The notes under the pieces were generated by a model, which was given only the letters and a program-made list of their open reading frames with translations, searched no databases and had not been told where the DNA came from. From Psychrobacter sp. DAB_AL43B (GTDB taxonomy: Bacteria; Pseudomonadota; Gammaproteobacteria; Pseudomonadales; Moraxellaceae): a stretch of 64,000 nt of DNA. Location of the stretch: assembly GCF_900168255.1 (NCBI RefSeq), contig NZ_LT799838.1, positions 2,852,001 to 2,916,000 on the forward strand, given 5' to 3'. This document shows positions 55,671 to 64,000 of this stretch, piece after piece. Position numbers and translations under genes: made by a program. Position 1 is the first letter of the stretch; each line of letters starts with the position of its first letter.

Positions 55671-58600
55671 TTAATGATTACCTTGATTAAGCTCTTGAGC
55701 AAACGCTTCATCGAAGCTAGCAAAATCTTTGCTATCTGTACTGGCTGTCATATCAAACGCTGCATTCAAATCTTTATCATGCAGTTTTTGCTCCGCTTTT
55801 TCTTTACGGGCTTTATGATAAGCAAGACCAGTACCAGCAGGAATCAAGCGACCAACCACTACGTTTTCTTTCAGACCACGTAGCTCATCGACTTTACCAG
55901 TAACCGCAGCAGCCGTTAGGACACGTGTGGTCTCTTGGAAAGAAGCCGCTGAGATAAAGCTTTCAGTTGCAAGGCTTGCTTTGGTGATACCAAGTAATTG
56001 ACGCTCATACTGTACTGGGAATTTATCTTCCGCAACCAGCTTCGCATTCAACGCTTTAATATCAGCATACTCTACCTGATCGCCTTTGAAGTGGCTTGAA
56101 TCGCCGCCGTCGGTAATTTCAACTTTACGCAACATCTGACGAATAATGACTTCGATGTGTTTGTCGTTGATTTTTACACCCTGCAAGCGATATACATCCT
56201 GTACTTCGTTGACGATATAGTCAGCAAGCGCGGTTTGTCCTTTTAGACGTAAGATATCGTGCGGGTTTTGTGGACCATCAGCGATAACTTCACCACGTGC
56301 AACCGTCTCGTTTTCAAAGACGTTGATTTGACGCCATTTCGGGATCAGCTCTTCATGAATCTCGCCATCTTCATTGGTAATGATAAAGCGATTTTTGCCT
56401 TTGGTCTCTTTACCGAAGCTCACGACACCAGTCATCTCAGCCATGATAGCGTGATCTTTTGGACGACGTGCTTCGAATAAATCAGCAACGCGTGGTAGAC
56501 CACCGGTAATATCTTTAGTACCTGATGATGCTTGTGGTACACGGCCTAAGATCGAACCTGCTGCTACTTTTTCACCATCGCTCACGCGAATAATGGTTTC
56601 AGCTGGTAAGAAGTAAACCACTTCTTTACCTTCGTCCGTGTTCAAGATAATCGCAGGACGTAAGTCTTTTGCTGAGCTTGAACGGTCACGAGTGGCTAGA
56701 ATCTCAAATGAGCTCATACCAGTCGCATCATCAACCTTCACAGTCGCAGTTAAGCCATCAGTAATGTCACTAAAGCGTGCTGTACCGGCGAATTCTGTGA
56801 TAATAGGATGCGTGTGCGGATCCCATTTAGCGATGGTTTGACCACCTTCAACCTGATCTTCGTTTTTCACGAGTACGCTTGAACCATAAGGTACTTTATA
56901 GCGCTCACGCTCACGGCCAAGCTCATCAGTCAATGCAATTTCAGCTGAACGCGATACGATAACCAAGTGACCATCGGTATGTTGAACGGTTTTCATGTTT
57001 TCGAAATGCGCTTGACCAGCACTACGTACAGAGATGCTATTGTCTACAGATGCTGAGCTTGCGGCCCCGCCCACGTGGAAAGTACGCATCGTTAACTGAG
57101 TACCCGGCTCACCGATAGACTGCGCTGCCATCACACCGACTGACTCGCCGATATTGACTTGATGACCACGAGCAAGGTCACGACCATAGCACTGTGCACA
57201 AACACCATGTTCGATATCACAAGTAATGACCGAACGTACCCAGATATCATCAATTGCATTGTTATCAAGGACGTTAACCCAATGCTCATCGATTAAGGTA
57301 CCAGCTGGAATCAGAATTTTTGATTCGTCATCGTTATAAGATACGTCACGTGCCGTCACACGACCAAGCACTAATTCGCCTAGCTTCTCAATGATTTCAC
57401 CACCTTGGATATGTGGTTTCATGAGCAAGCCTTGCTCAGTACCACAATCTTTGCTAGTAATAACCAAATCTTGTGCCACGTCAACCAAACGACGAGTCAA
57501 GTAACCTGAGTTAGCCGTTTTCAATGCCGTATCAGCTAGACCTTTACGCGCACCGTGAGTTGAGATAAAGTACTGTAGTACGGTCAAACCTTCACGGAAG
57601 TTGGCTTTAATTGGTGTTTCGATAATTGAACCATCCGGTTTAGCCATCAAACCACGCATACCCGCCAACTGACGAATCTGTGCCGCACTACCACGAGCAC
57701 CAGAATCTGACATGATAAAGATAGAGTTAAATGACTTCTGCTCTTCTTCCTCACCTTGCGCATTGATTACTTTATCTGTAGCCAAGTTATCCATCATCGC
57801 TTTAGCGACTTTGTCATTGGTACGTGACCAGATATCAACCACTTTATTATAACGTTCACCAGCCGTTACGAAGCCTTGCTCAAATTGGTCTTCAATTTCG
57901 CGAACTTCAGCTTCAGCCACTTCAATGATTTGCTTTTTCAGTGGTGGGATGACCATGTCATCAATACCAATAGACACGCCAGATAGTGTTGCTTGAGCAA
58001 AACCAAGATACATCAATTGGTCAGCAAACATAACACTTTCTTTGACCCCTACTTTACGGTAGCAAGAGTTGATCAATTTAGAGATATTTTTCTTCGTCAT
58101 CTCTTCGTTACATTCATCAAACGACATACCTTTAGGCATGATGTTCCAAATCAGTAAGCGACCAGCTACGGTGTCTTGTAACTTGATTTCTTTAGTCTCA
58201 TTACCATCGTCATCGATATGCGTTTCAGTAACCCGGACTTTAATCTTAGCGTTCACATGCAAATCGTTTGAGCCAATCGCACGCAATGCTTCATTAACGG
58301 TGGCAAAAATCATGCCTTCGCCTTTGGCGTTGACCGATGAACGGCTGATGTAATACAAGCCCAAGACCACATCTTGTGATGGTACGATGATTGGCTCACC
58401 GTTCGCAGGGGACAAGATATTGTTGGTAGACATCATTAGTGCGCGTGATTCAAGCTGAGCTTCTAGGGTCAATGGCACGTGGACCGCCATTTGGTCACCA
58501 TCAAAGTCAGCGTTGAATGCAGTACAAACCAGTGGATGCAACTGGATTGCTTTACCTTCAATCAATACTGGCTCAAATGCTTGTAGACCCAAACGGTGAA

Positions 58601-59891
58601 GCGTTGGTGCACGGTTAAGTAGTACTGGATGCTCACGGATAACCATGGCCAGCATATCCCAAACTTGCGGCTCTTCACGCTCTACCATCTTTTTGGCAGC
58701 TTTAATCGTCGTTGCCAAACCATGAGATAATAATTTGTTATAAGTAAATGGCTTGAATAACTCAAGTGCCATTTTCTTCGGTAAACCGCACTGATGCAGA
58801 CGTAGGGTTGGGCCAACAACGATGACCGAACGACCAGAATAGTCAACACGCTTACCAAGTAAGTTTTGACGGAAACGACCTTGCTTACCTTTGATCATAT
58901 CAGCCAAAGATTTCAATGGACGCTTATTACTACCCGTAATCGCACGACCGCGACGACCGTTATCTAACAAGGCATCAACTGACTCTTGCAACATACGTTT
59001 TTCGTTACGTACAATAATATCAGGCGCACTCAGCTCAAGCAGACGCTTTAAACGATTGTTACGGTTAATCACGCGACGATATAAATCGTTTAGATCTGAT
59101 GTCGCAAAACGACCACCTTCTAGCGGCACTAATGGGCGCAAATCTGGTGGTAGTACTGGCAAGATGGTCATAACCATCCATTCAGGCTTGTTATGCGAAT
59201 CACGGAAAGCTTCTAATAACTTAAGACGCTTAGACATCTTTTTAAGCTTAGTCTCAGAGCCTGTTTGTGGAATCGCTTCACGTAGCTCATCAATCTCAAT
59301 ATCTAAATCGATATCTTTTAATAGGTCTTGAATCGCTTCTGCACCCATCTTGGCAACGAACTCATCACCAAATTCTTCAAGGGCTTTATAGTAATCTTCA
59401 TCATCAAGCAATTGATACTTTTCTAAAGAAGTAAGACCAGGCTCAGTAACGATATAGCTTTCAAAATATAGGACGCGTTCGATATCACGAAGCGTCATGT
59501 CTAGCAATAGACCGATGCGGCTTGGTAATGATTTTAAGAACCAAATATGCGCAACAGGACTCGCTAGGTCAATATGACCCATGCGATCGCGACGAACTTT
59601 AGCCGTGGTAACTTCAACGCCACATTTTTCACAGATAACGCCTTGGAATTTACGGCGTTTGTATTTACCACATAAACATTCAAAATCTTTTACTGGACCA
59701 AAAATTTTGGCACAAAAAAGACCGTCACGCTCAGGTTTAAAAGTACGATAGTTAATCGTTTCAGGTTTTTTAACTTCACCATGCGACCATGACTTAATAA
59801 CGTCAGGCGATGCTAAGGTAATTTGAATGCTATCAAACTCTTGATTACCGTTGCCGGTAGGGCTTTGCATGATATCGAGTAAATCTTTCAA
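55671..59891 (-). CDS. rpoC: RNA polymerase beta' subunit
   Basis: 1406-residue catalytic subunit. The Mg-binding motif [12 protein letters not shown] lies at about 457. The first zinc site is [20 protein letters not shown] (about 70-89); the second is [15 protein letters not shown]. The bridge/trigger region [20 protein letters not shown] and [11 protein letters not shown] are intact. The start is a TTG at 59891 with GGAG seven bases upstream (TTG AAA GAT). Length is close to E. coli (1407). It follows rpoB by 151 bp. Confidence 0.98.
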   Translation of the reverse strand: MKDLLDIMQSPTGNGNQEFDSIQITLASPDVIKSWSHGEVKKPETINYRTFKPERDGLFCAKIFGPVKDFECLCGKYKRRKFQGVICEKCGVEVTTAKVRRDRMGHIDLASPVAHIWFLKSLPSRIGLLLDMTLRDIERVLYFESYIVTEPGLTSLEKYQLLDDEDYYKALEEFGDEFVAKMGAEAIQDLLKDIDLDIEIDELREAIPQTGSETKLKKMSKRLKLLEAFRDSHNKPEWMVMTILPVLPPDLRPLVPLEGGRFATSDLNDLYRRVINRNNRLKRLLELSAPDIIVRNEKRMLQESVDALLDNGRRGRAITGSNKRPLKSLADMIKGKQGRFRQNLLGKRVDYSGRSVIVVGPTLRLHQCGLPKKMALELFKPFTYNKLLSHGLATTIKAAKKMVEREEPQVWDMLAMVIREHPVLLNRAPTLHRLGLQAFEPVLIEGKAIQLHPLVCTAFNADFDGDQMAVHVPLTLEAQLESRALMMSTNNILSPANGEPIIVPSQDVVLGLYYISRSSVNAKGEGMIFATVNEALRAIGSNDLHVNAKIKVRVTETHIDDDGNETKEIKLQDTVAGRLLIWNIMPKGMSFDECNEEMTKKNISKLINSCYRKVGVKESVMFADQLMYLGFAQATLSGVSIGIDDMVIPPLKKQIIEVAEAEVREIEDQFEQGFVTAGERYNKVVDIWSRTNDKVAKAMMDNLATDKVINAQGEEEEQKSFNSIFIMSDSGARGSAAQIRQLAGMRGLMAKPDGSIIETPIKANFREGLTVLQYFISTHGARKGLADTALKTANSGYLTRRLVDVAQDLVITSKDCGTEQGLLMKPHIQGGEIIEKLGELVLGRVTARDVSYNDDESKILIPAGTLIDEHWVNVLDNNAIDDIWVRSVITCDIEHGVCAQCYGRDLARGHQVNIGESVGVMAAQSIGEPGTQLTMRTFHVGGAASSASVDNSISVRSAGQAHFENMKTVQHTDGHLVIVSRSAEIALTDELGRERERYKVPYGSSVLVKNEDQVEGGQTIAKWDPHTHPIITEFAGTARFSDITDGLTATVKVDDATGMSSFEILATRDRSSSAKDLRPAIILNTDEGKEVVYFLPAETIIRVSDGEKVAAGSILGRVPQASSGTKDITGGLPRVADLFEARRPKDHAIMAEMTGVVSFGKETKGKNRFIITNEDGEIHEELIPKWRQINVFENETVARGEVIADGPQNPHDILRLKGQTALADYIVNEVQDVYRLQGVKINDKHIEVIIRQMLRKVEITDGGDSSHFKGDQVEYADIKALNAKLVAEDKFPVQYERQLLGITKASLATESFISAASFQETTRVLTAAAVTGKVDELRGLKENVVVGRLIPAGTGLAYHKARKEKAEQKLHDKDLNAAFDMTASTDSKDFASFDEAFAQELNQGNH

Positions 59892-60042
59892 GTTGCTTCT
59901 CCGTTATCTTTATAATCATCTGACAGCGTATTATGAGCGCGGTTAAGATGAATGAAGGCAATGAATAGGGTTGAGACAAATCACTAAAAGCAGCAGCAAT
60001 GAGCATACTGCCTTTAGTTGACAACTAAGTTAAACAACGGAT

Positions 60043-63000
60043 TTAGTTGCTTTGTTTTAACTCAATATTGATACCCAGTGATTTGATTTCTTTGGTCAAT
60101 ACGTTAAACGATTCAGGCATACCTGGATCCATATATTGCTCACCATCGACGATGTTTTTGTACATACGCGTACGACCTTCAACGTCATCCGACTTCACTG
60201 TCAACATCTCTTGCAGCGTATATGTTGCGCCGTAAGCTTCTAGTGCCCAGACTTCCATCTCACCAAAGCGCTGACCACCAAACTGAGCTTTACCGCCCAA
60301 TGGCTGCTGCGTTACTAGCGAGTATGAACCAGTCGAACGTGCATGCATTTTGTCATCAACCAAATGGTTAAGTTTAAGCATATACATGTAGCCGACCGTG
60401 ACTTTACGATCAAACTTCTGACCAGTACGACCATCATATAACGTCTGCTGACCATCACGCGCCATACCCGCAAGCTCAAGTAAGTCTTTGACTTGATGCT
60501 CATGTGCACCATCAAATACTGCCGTACCCATCGGTACGCCATCACGTAAGTTATCCGCTAGCGCCATGATGTCATCATCGGTTAAGCTATCAAGATCGAC
60601 CTGCTCGCCGCCAACTTTGTTATAGATTTGGTCTAGGAAATCACGCAAATCTTTTATCGCAGCTTGGGCTTTGAGCATACCATCAATCTTCTCGCCCAAG
60701 CCTTTCGCCGCCATACCTAAATGCGTCTCCAATACCTGACCGATGTTCATACGTGATGGTACACCAAGCGGGTTCAATACGATGTCGACGGTATTGCCAT
60801 GCTCATCATAAGGCATGTCTTCAACTGGCATAATGCGCGAGACAACCCCTTTGTTACCATGACGACCAGCCATTTTATCACCAGGCTGGATACGACGCTT
60901 AACCGCTAGATAAACCTTAACGATTTTTTGCACGCCATGTTGCAAGTCGTCGCCTGCAGTCAGTTTACGTTTTTTCTCAGCAAATTTCACATCGATGTCT
61001 TTTTGCTTATCGACTAAGTACTCTGCAATTTGCGTCAAACGCTCAGAGATTTCTTCTTCAACTGGCTGGATATCAAGTAAAGTTTCAAGGCTCATATCTT
61101 TCATATCAGCCAACGCCATGACTGTACCGGCTTTTAGACCAGAACCACCACTGACTTTTTGGCCATCTAATAGATTACCAATACGGCCACGGGCTGCTGC
61201 TTCAAAAATACGTAGCTCTTCTTTTAAATCTTTACGATAGCTGTCAAGTTGTGACTTTTCAATAGCACGTGCGCGCGCATCTTTTTCAACGCCGTCACGG
61301 GTAAAGACTTGTACGTCAATAACCGTACCCTTGCTTGATGTTGGTACACGTAAAGACGTGTCTTTCACATCAGCCGCTTTTTCACCAAAGATAGCCCGCA
61401 GTAATTTCTCTTCTGGCGTTAGTTGTGTCTCACCTTTAGGCGTGACTTTACCAACTAAGATATCACCCGCATCGACTTCAGCACCGATATAAACGATACC
61501 GGCTTCATCAAGACTTGATAATGCAGCTTCGCCAACGTTTGGAATATCAGCAGTGATCTCTTCTGTACCTAGCTTGGTATCACGCGCTACACAAGTCAAC
61601 TCTTGAATATGAATGGTGGTGAAACGATCTTCTTTCACTACTTTTTCAGATAACAAGATTGAATCTTCGAAATTGTAACCATTCCACGGCATAAATGCGA
61701 TGCGGATGTTCTGGCCCAATGCAAGCTCACCAAGATCCGTTGACGGACCATCAGCCAAGATATCACCTAAAGCAATAGCATCACCTTGGTTAACAATAAT
61801 ACGTTGGTTGATACAAGTGTTTTGGTTCGAACGGGTGTATTTAACTAAGTTATAGATATCAATACCGGCTTCACCAGCAATCATCTCTTCTTCGTTCACA
61901 CGAACCACGATACGCGACGCATCAACGTCTTCGATCACACCGCCACGCTTAGCGATCACACAAACACCTGAGTCACGCGCAACGTGACGTTCCATACCTG
62001 TGCCTACTAACGGCTTATCAGCACGTAGCGTAGGAACTGCCTGACGTTGCATGTTCGAACCCATCAAGGCACGGTTAGCATCATCATGCTCTAGGAATGG
62101 AATTAAGCCTGCTGCGACCGATACTACCTGACTTGGCGACACATCCATATGCGTCACTTTTTCTGGTGGCATACGGACAAATTCACCATAGCTACGAACA
62201 CTGACCATCTCATCAGACAACGCGCCATCAGCGGTCACTGGTGAATCAGCCTGTGCAATGACTGTACCTACTTCTTCAATCGCTGACAGATACTCAATAA
62301 TATCCGTAACTTTACCATCAACTACACGGCGATAAGGTGTTTCTAAGAAGCCAAAGCTATTGGTCTTAGCAAACGTCGCTAGTGAGTTAATCAAACCAAT
62401 GTTTGGACCTTCAGGAGTCTCAATCGGACATACGCGACCATAATGGGTGTCATGGACGTCACGTACTTCAAAACCAGCACGTTCACGAGTCAAACCACCG
62501 GGTCCTAATGCTGACACACGGCGTTTATGCGTCACTTCAGACAATGGATTGTTCTGATCCATAAACTGTGACAACTGACTTGAACCAAAGAACTCTTTAA
62601 CCGCAGCCGCAACTGGCTTAGAGTTAATCAAATCTTGTGGTGATAAGTTATCAGATTCAGCTGAGCTTAAACGCTCTTTGACCGCACGCTCAACACGCAC
62701 TAGACCAACACGGAATTGGTTTTCTGCCATTTCGCCCACTGAACGAATACGGCGGTTACCTAAGTGGTCAATATCATCTACTTCACCGCGGCCGTTACGA
62801 ATCTCAATCAGCTCTTTTAATACATTGACGATATCAGCATTGGTTAGAACACTGCGTTCACGCTGAATGTCAGCGTCATCAGTATCTACAAAATCAAGAC
62901 CTAAACGACGGTTAAACTTCATACGACCGACATTTGATAAGTCATAACGATCGGCGTTGAAGAACATGCTATCAAACAACTTCTCAGCAGTTTCAACCGT

Positions 63001-64000
63001 TGGCGGCTCACCTGGGCGCATGACTTTATAAATCTCAACCAACGCTTCTTCGCGGCTTGAAGTGCTATCAGCGCGTAACGTATCGGCAATATAACTGCCT
63101 TGATCGATATCGTTAGTGAATAAGATACTGAACTCTTTGATAGATTCACTGGCTTCAAACGCGCTCAATTTAACCAATAATTCATGGTCAATAAGGGTGT
63201 TTGCTTTAGCGATTACTTCATCATTAACGATGATGTCTTCGGCTAAAATACGCTCATATAAGTATTCATCAGGAATCGAGATTTTCGTCATACCCGCTTC
63301 TTCAAGCTGGCGGATACGGCGGGCATTAATACGTTTGCCCTGCTCAACAACCACGTCACCTGCAGGTGTAACGATATCGAACTGTGCCATCTCGCCACGT
63401 AAGCGATCCGCAACCAGATCAATCTCGAATTGCTCTTCGCCTTTATAAACTTTCACTTTATCAAAGAATAAATCTAAGATCTCAGAAGTGCTTAAGCCTA
63501 AAGCGCGGAGGATAATTGACGCGAGTAATTTACGACGACGGTCAATACGAGCAAAAACTAAGTCTTTAGCATCGAATTCAAAGTCAAGCCATGAACCACG
63601 GTAAGGAATAATACGGGCGTTATAAAGCACTTTACCACTTGAATGCGACTTGCCTTTATCGTGGTCAAAGAACACACCCGGTGAGCGATGTAATTGCGAC
63701 ACGATAACACGCTCAGTACCATTAATAATAAAGGTACCGTTAGCGGTCATCAATGGCATCTCGCCCATGTAAACGCTTTGCTCACGGATATCTTTAATGG
63801 CTGCTTTGCTGTCTTTATCTTTGCTGTCTTTATCTTTGATAATTAAGCGAATTTTGACACGCATAGGCGCAGCAAAGGTTGAGCCACGTAAAATACATTC
63901 ACGCTCATCAAACTCAGGCGTACCTAAATAGTATTCAACGAATTGTAGCTCTGCGTTACCAGAGTGACTCTCAATTGGGAAAATAGAGGAATACGCAGCT
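60043..64000 (-). CDS. rpoB: RNA polymerase beta subunit (5' end outside window)
   Basis: The reading frame runs open to the right edge, giving 1318 codons plus stop; only the first ~50 residues are missing. Upstream of 63864 it continues [20 protein letters not shown], a conserved RpoB block. The rifampicin region [20 protein letters not shown] with RVSALGPGG is wild type by comparison with E. coli. Active-site blocks [20 protein letters not shown] and the C-terminal [20 protein letters not shown] are intact. An oddity is the duplicated KDKDS near the window's residue 60 (63806-63835). rpoC follows. Confidence 0.98.
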   Translation of the reverse strand, partial: AAYSSIFPIESHSGNAELQFVEYYLGTPEFDERECILRGSTFAAPMRVKIRLIIKDKDSKDKDSKAAIKDIREQSVYMGEMPLMTANGTFIINGTERVIVSQLHRSPGVFFDHDKGKSHSSGKVLYNARIIPYRGSWLDFEFDAKDLVFARIDRRRKLLASIILRALGLSTSEILDLFFDKVKVYKGEEQFEIDLVADRLRGEMAQFDIVTPAGDVVVEQGKRINARRIRQLEEAGMTKISIPDEYLYERILAEDIIVNDEVIAKANTLIDHELLVKLSAFEASESIKEFSILFTNDIDQGSYIADTLRADSTSSREEALVEIYKVMRPGEPPTVETAEKLFDSMFFNADRYDLSNVGRMKFNRRLGLDFVDTDDADIQRERSVLTNADIVNVLKELIEIRNGRGEVDDIDHLGNRRIRSVGEMAENQFRVGLVRVERAVKERLSSAESDNLSPQDLINSKPVAAAVKEFFGSSQLSQFMDQNNPLSEVTHKRRVSALGPGGLTRERAGFEVRDVHDTHYGRVCPIETPEGPNIGLINSLATFAKTNSFGFLETPYRRVVDGKVTDIIEYLSAIEEVGTVIAQADSPVTADGALSDEMVSVRSYGEFVRMPPEKVTHMDVSPSQVVSVAAGLIPFLEHDDANRALMGSNMQRQAVPTLRADKPLVGTGMERHVARDSGVCVIAKRGGVIEDVDASRIVVRVNEEEMIAGEAGIDIYNLVKYTRSNQNTCINQRIIVNQGDAIALGDILADGPSTDLGELALGQNIRIAFMPWNGYNFEDSILLSEKVVKEDRFTTIHIQELTCVARDTKLGTEEITADIPNVGEAALSSLDEAGIVYIGAEVDAGDILVGKVTPKGETQLTPEEKLLRAIFGEKAADVKDTSLRVPTSSKGTVIDVQVFTRDGVEKDARARAIEKSQLDSYRKDLKEELRIFEAAARGRIGNLLDGQKVSGGSGLKAGTVMALADMKDMSLETLLDIQPVEEEISERLTQIAEYLVDKQKDIDVKFAEKKRKLTAGDDLQHGVQKIVKVYLAVKRRIQPGDKMAGRHGNKGVVSRIMPVEDMPYDEHGNTVDIVLNPLGVPSRMNIGQVLETHLGMAAKGLGEKIDGMLKAQAAIKDLRDFLDQIYNKVGGEQVDLDSLTDDDIMALADNLRDGVPMGTAVFDGAHEHQVKDLLELAGMARDGQQTLYDGRTGQKFDRKVTVGYMYMLKLNHLVDDKMHARSTGSYSLVTQQPLGGKAQFGGQRFGEMEVWALEAYGATYTLQEMLTVKSDDVEGRTRMYKNIVDGEQYMDPGMPESFNVLTKEIKSLGINIELKQSN
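63806..63835 (-). repeat. In-frame 15-bp tandem duplication in rpoB
   Basis: Two perfect copies of a 15-bp unit (AAAGATAAAGACAGC on the coding strand) encode [10 protein letters not shown]. They lie in the loop before the conserved [17 protein letters not shown] block, where E. coli RpoB has a short REAPEGT-type loop. Confidence 0.9.

Overview
The window looks like a chromosomal segment of a moderate-GC gammaproteobacterium of the Moraxellaceae, most likely Psychrobacter. This is an inference. It rests on the gene order ponA | pilMNOPQ-aroK-aroB-SPOR-gltB-gltD, on HemJ as the protoporphyrinogen oxidase, on the divergent smp-like/serB pair, and on the protein sequences. No tRNA, rRNA, CRISPR array, transposase or integrase was seen.

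Layout. 1-2.5 kb: 5' part of a cold-shock gene, a DUF454 membrane protein, an unknown membrane protein and a small lipoprotein. 2.6-4.65 kb: an AT-rich accessory segment with a nucleotidyltransferase gene overlapping a DUF262 gene, two near-identical 14-bp palindromes in front of them, and a diverged copy of the last ~150 bp of valS. 4.6-8.6 kb: a small membrane protein, valS and an unknown gene. 8.8-17.6 kb: FNT-type transporter, two YbjQ-like proteins, UPF0149 and PA3496-like proteins, smp-like/serB and a DUF368 carrier-lipid translocase. 17.8-22.8 kb: SCP2-domain protein, bioB, hemJ, a MITE-like element, a secreted NlpC/P60-like protein and rph. 23-27 kb: two tandem fadD paralogs. 27.4-36.5 kb: remnant of a small membrane protein gene, parC, an orphan SUKH-type protein, a HAD phosphatase, small membrane proteins, an SDR, an orphan polyamine-binding lipoprotein and a FUSC protein. 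36.7-42.7 kb: gltB and gltD. 43.4-52 kb: SPOR protein, aroB, aroK and the pilMNOPQ operon, with ponA divergent. 55-64 kb: a DUF6586 protein, then rpoC and the 3' part of rpoB, which runs off the right edge.

How the genes work together. pilMNOPQ makes the type IV pilus alignment complex and the secretin. aroK/aroB feed the shikimate pathway. gltBD makes glutamate from glutamine and 2-oxoglutarate. ponA and the DUF368 protein serve peptidoglycan synthesis and undecaprenyl-phosphate recycling. The two FadD proteins activate fatty acids. bioB and hemJ make biotin and haem. The rest is translation, transcription and RNA housekeeping.

The best candidate for an undescribed system is the NTase-DUF262 pair at 2589-4252. 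Its genes overlap by four bases, its composition differs from its neighbours, it has a likely operator, and it sits beside a duplicated valS end that marks an import or insertion event. Other points worth checking are the ~149-bp MITE-like element (20321-20469), the frameshifted mini-gene (27385-27505), the in-frame tandem repeat in rpoB, and the 24-codon ORF at 2004-2078.
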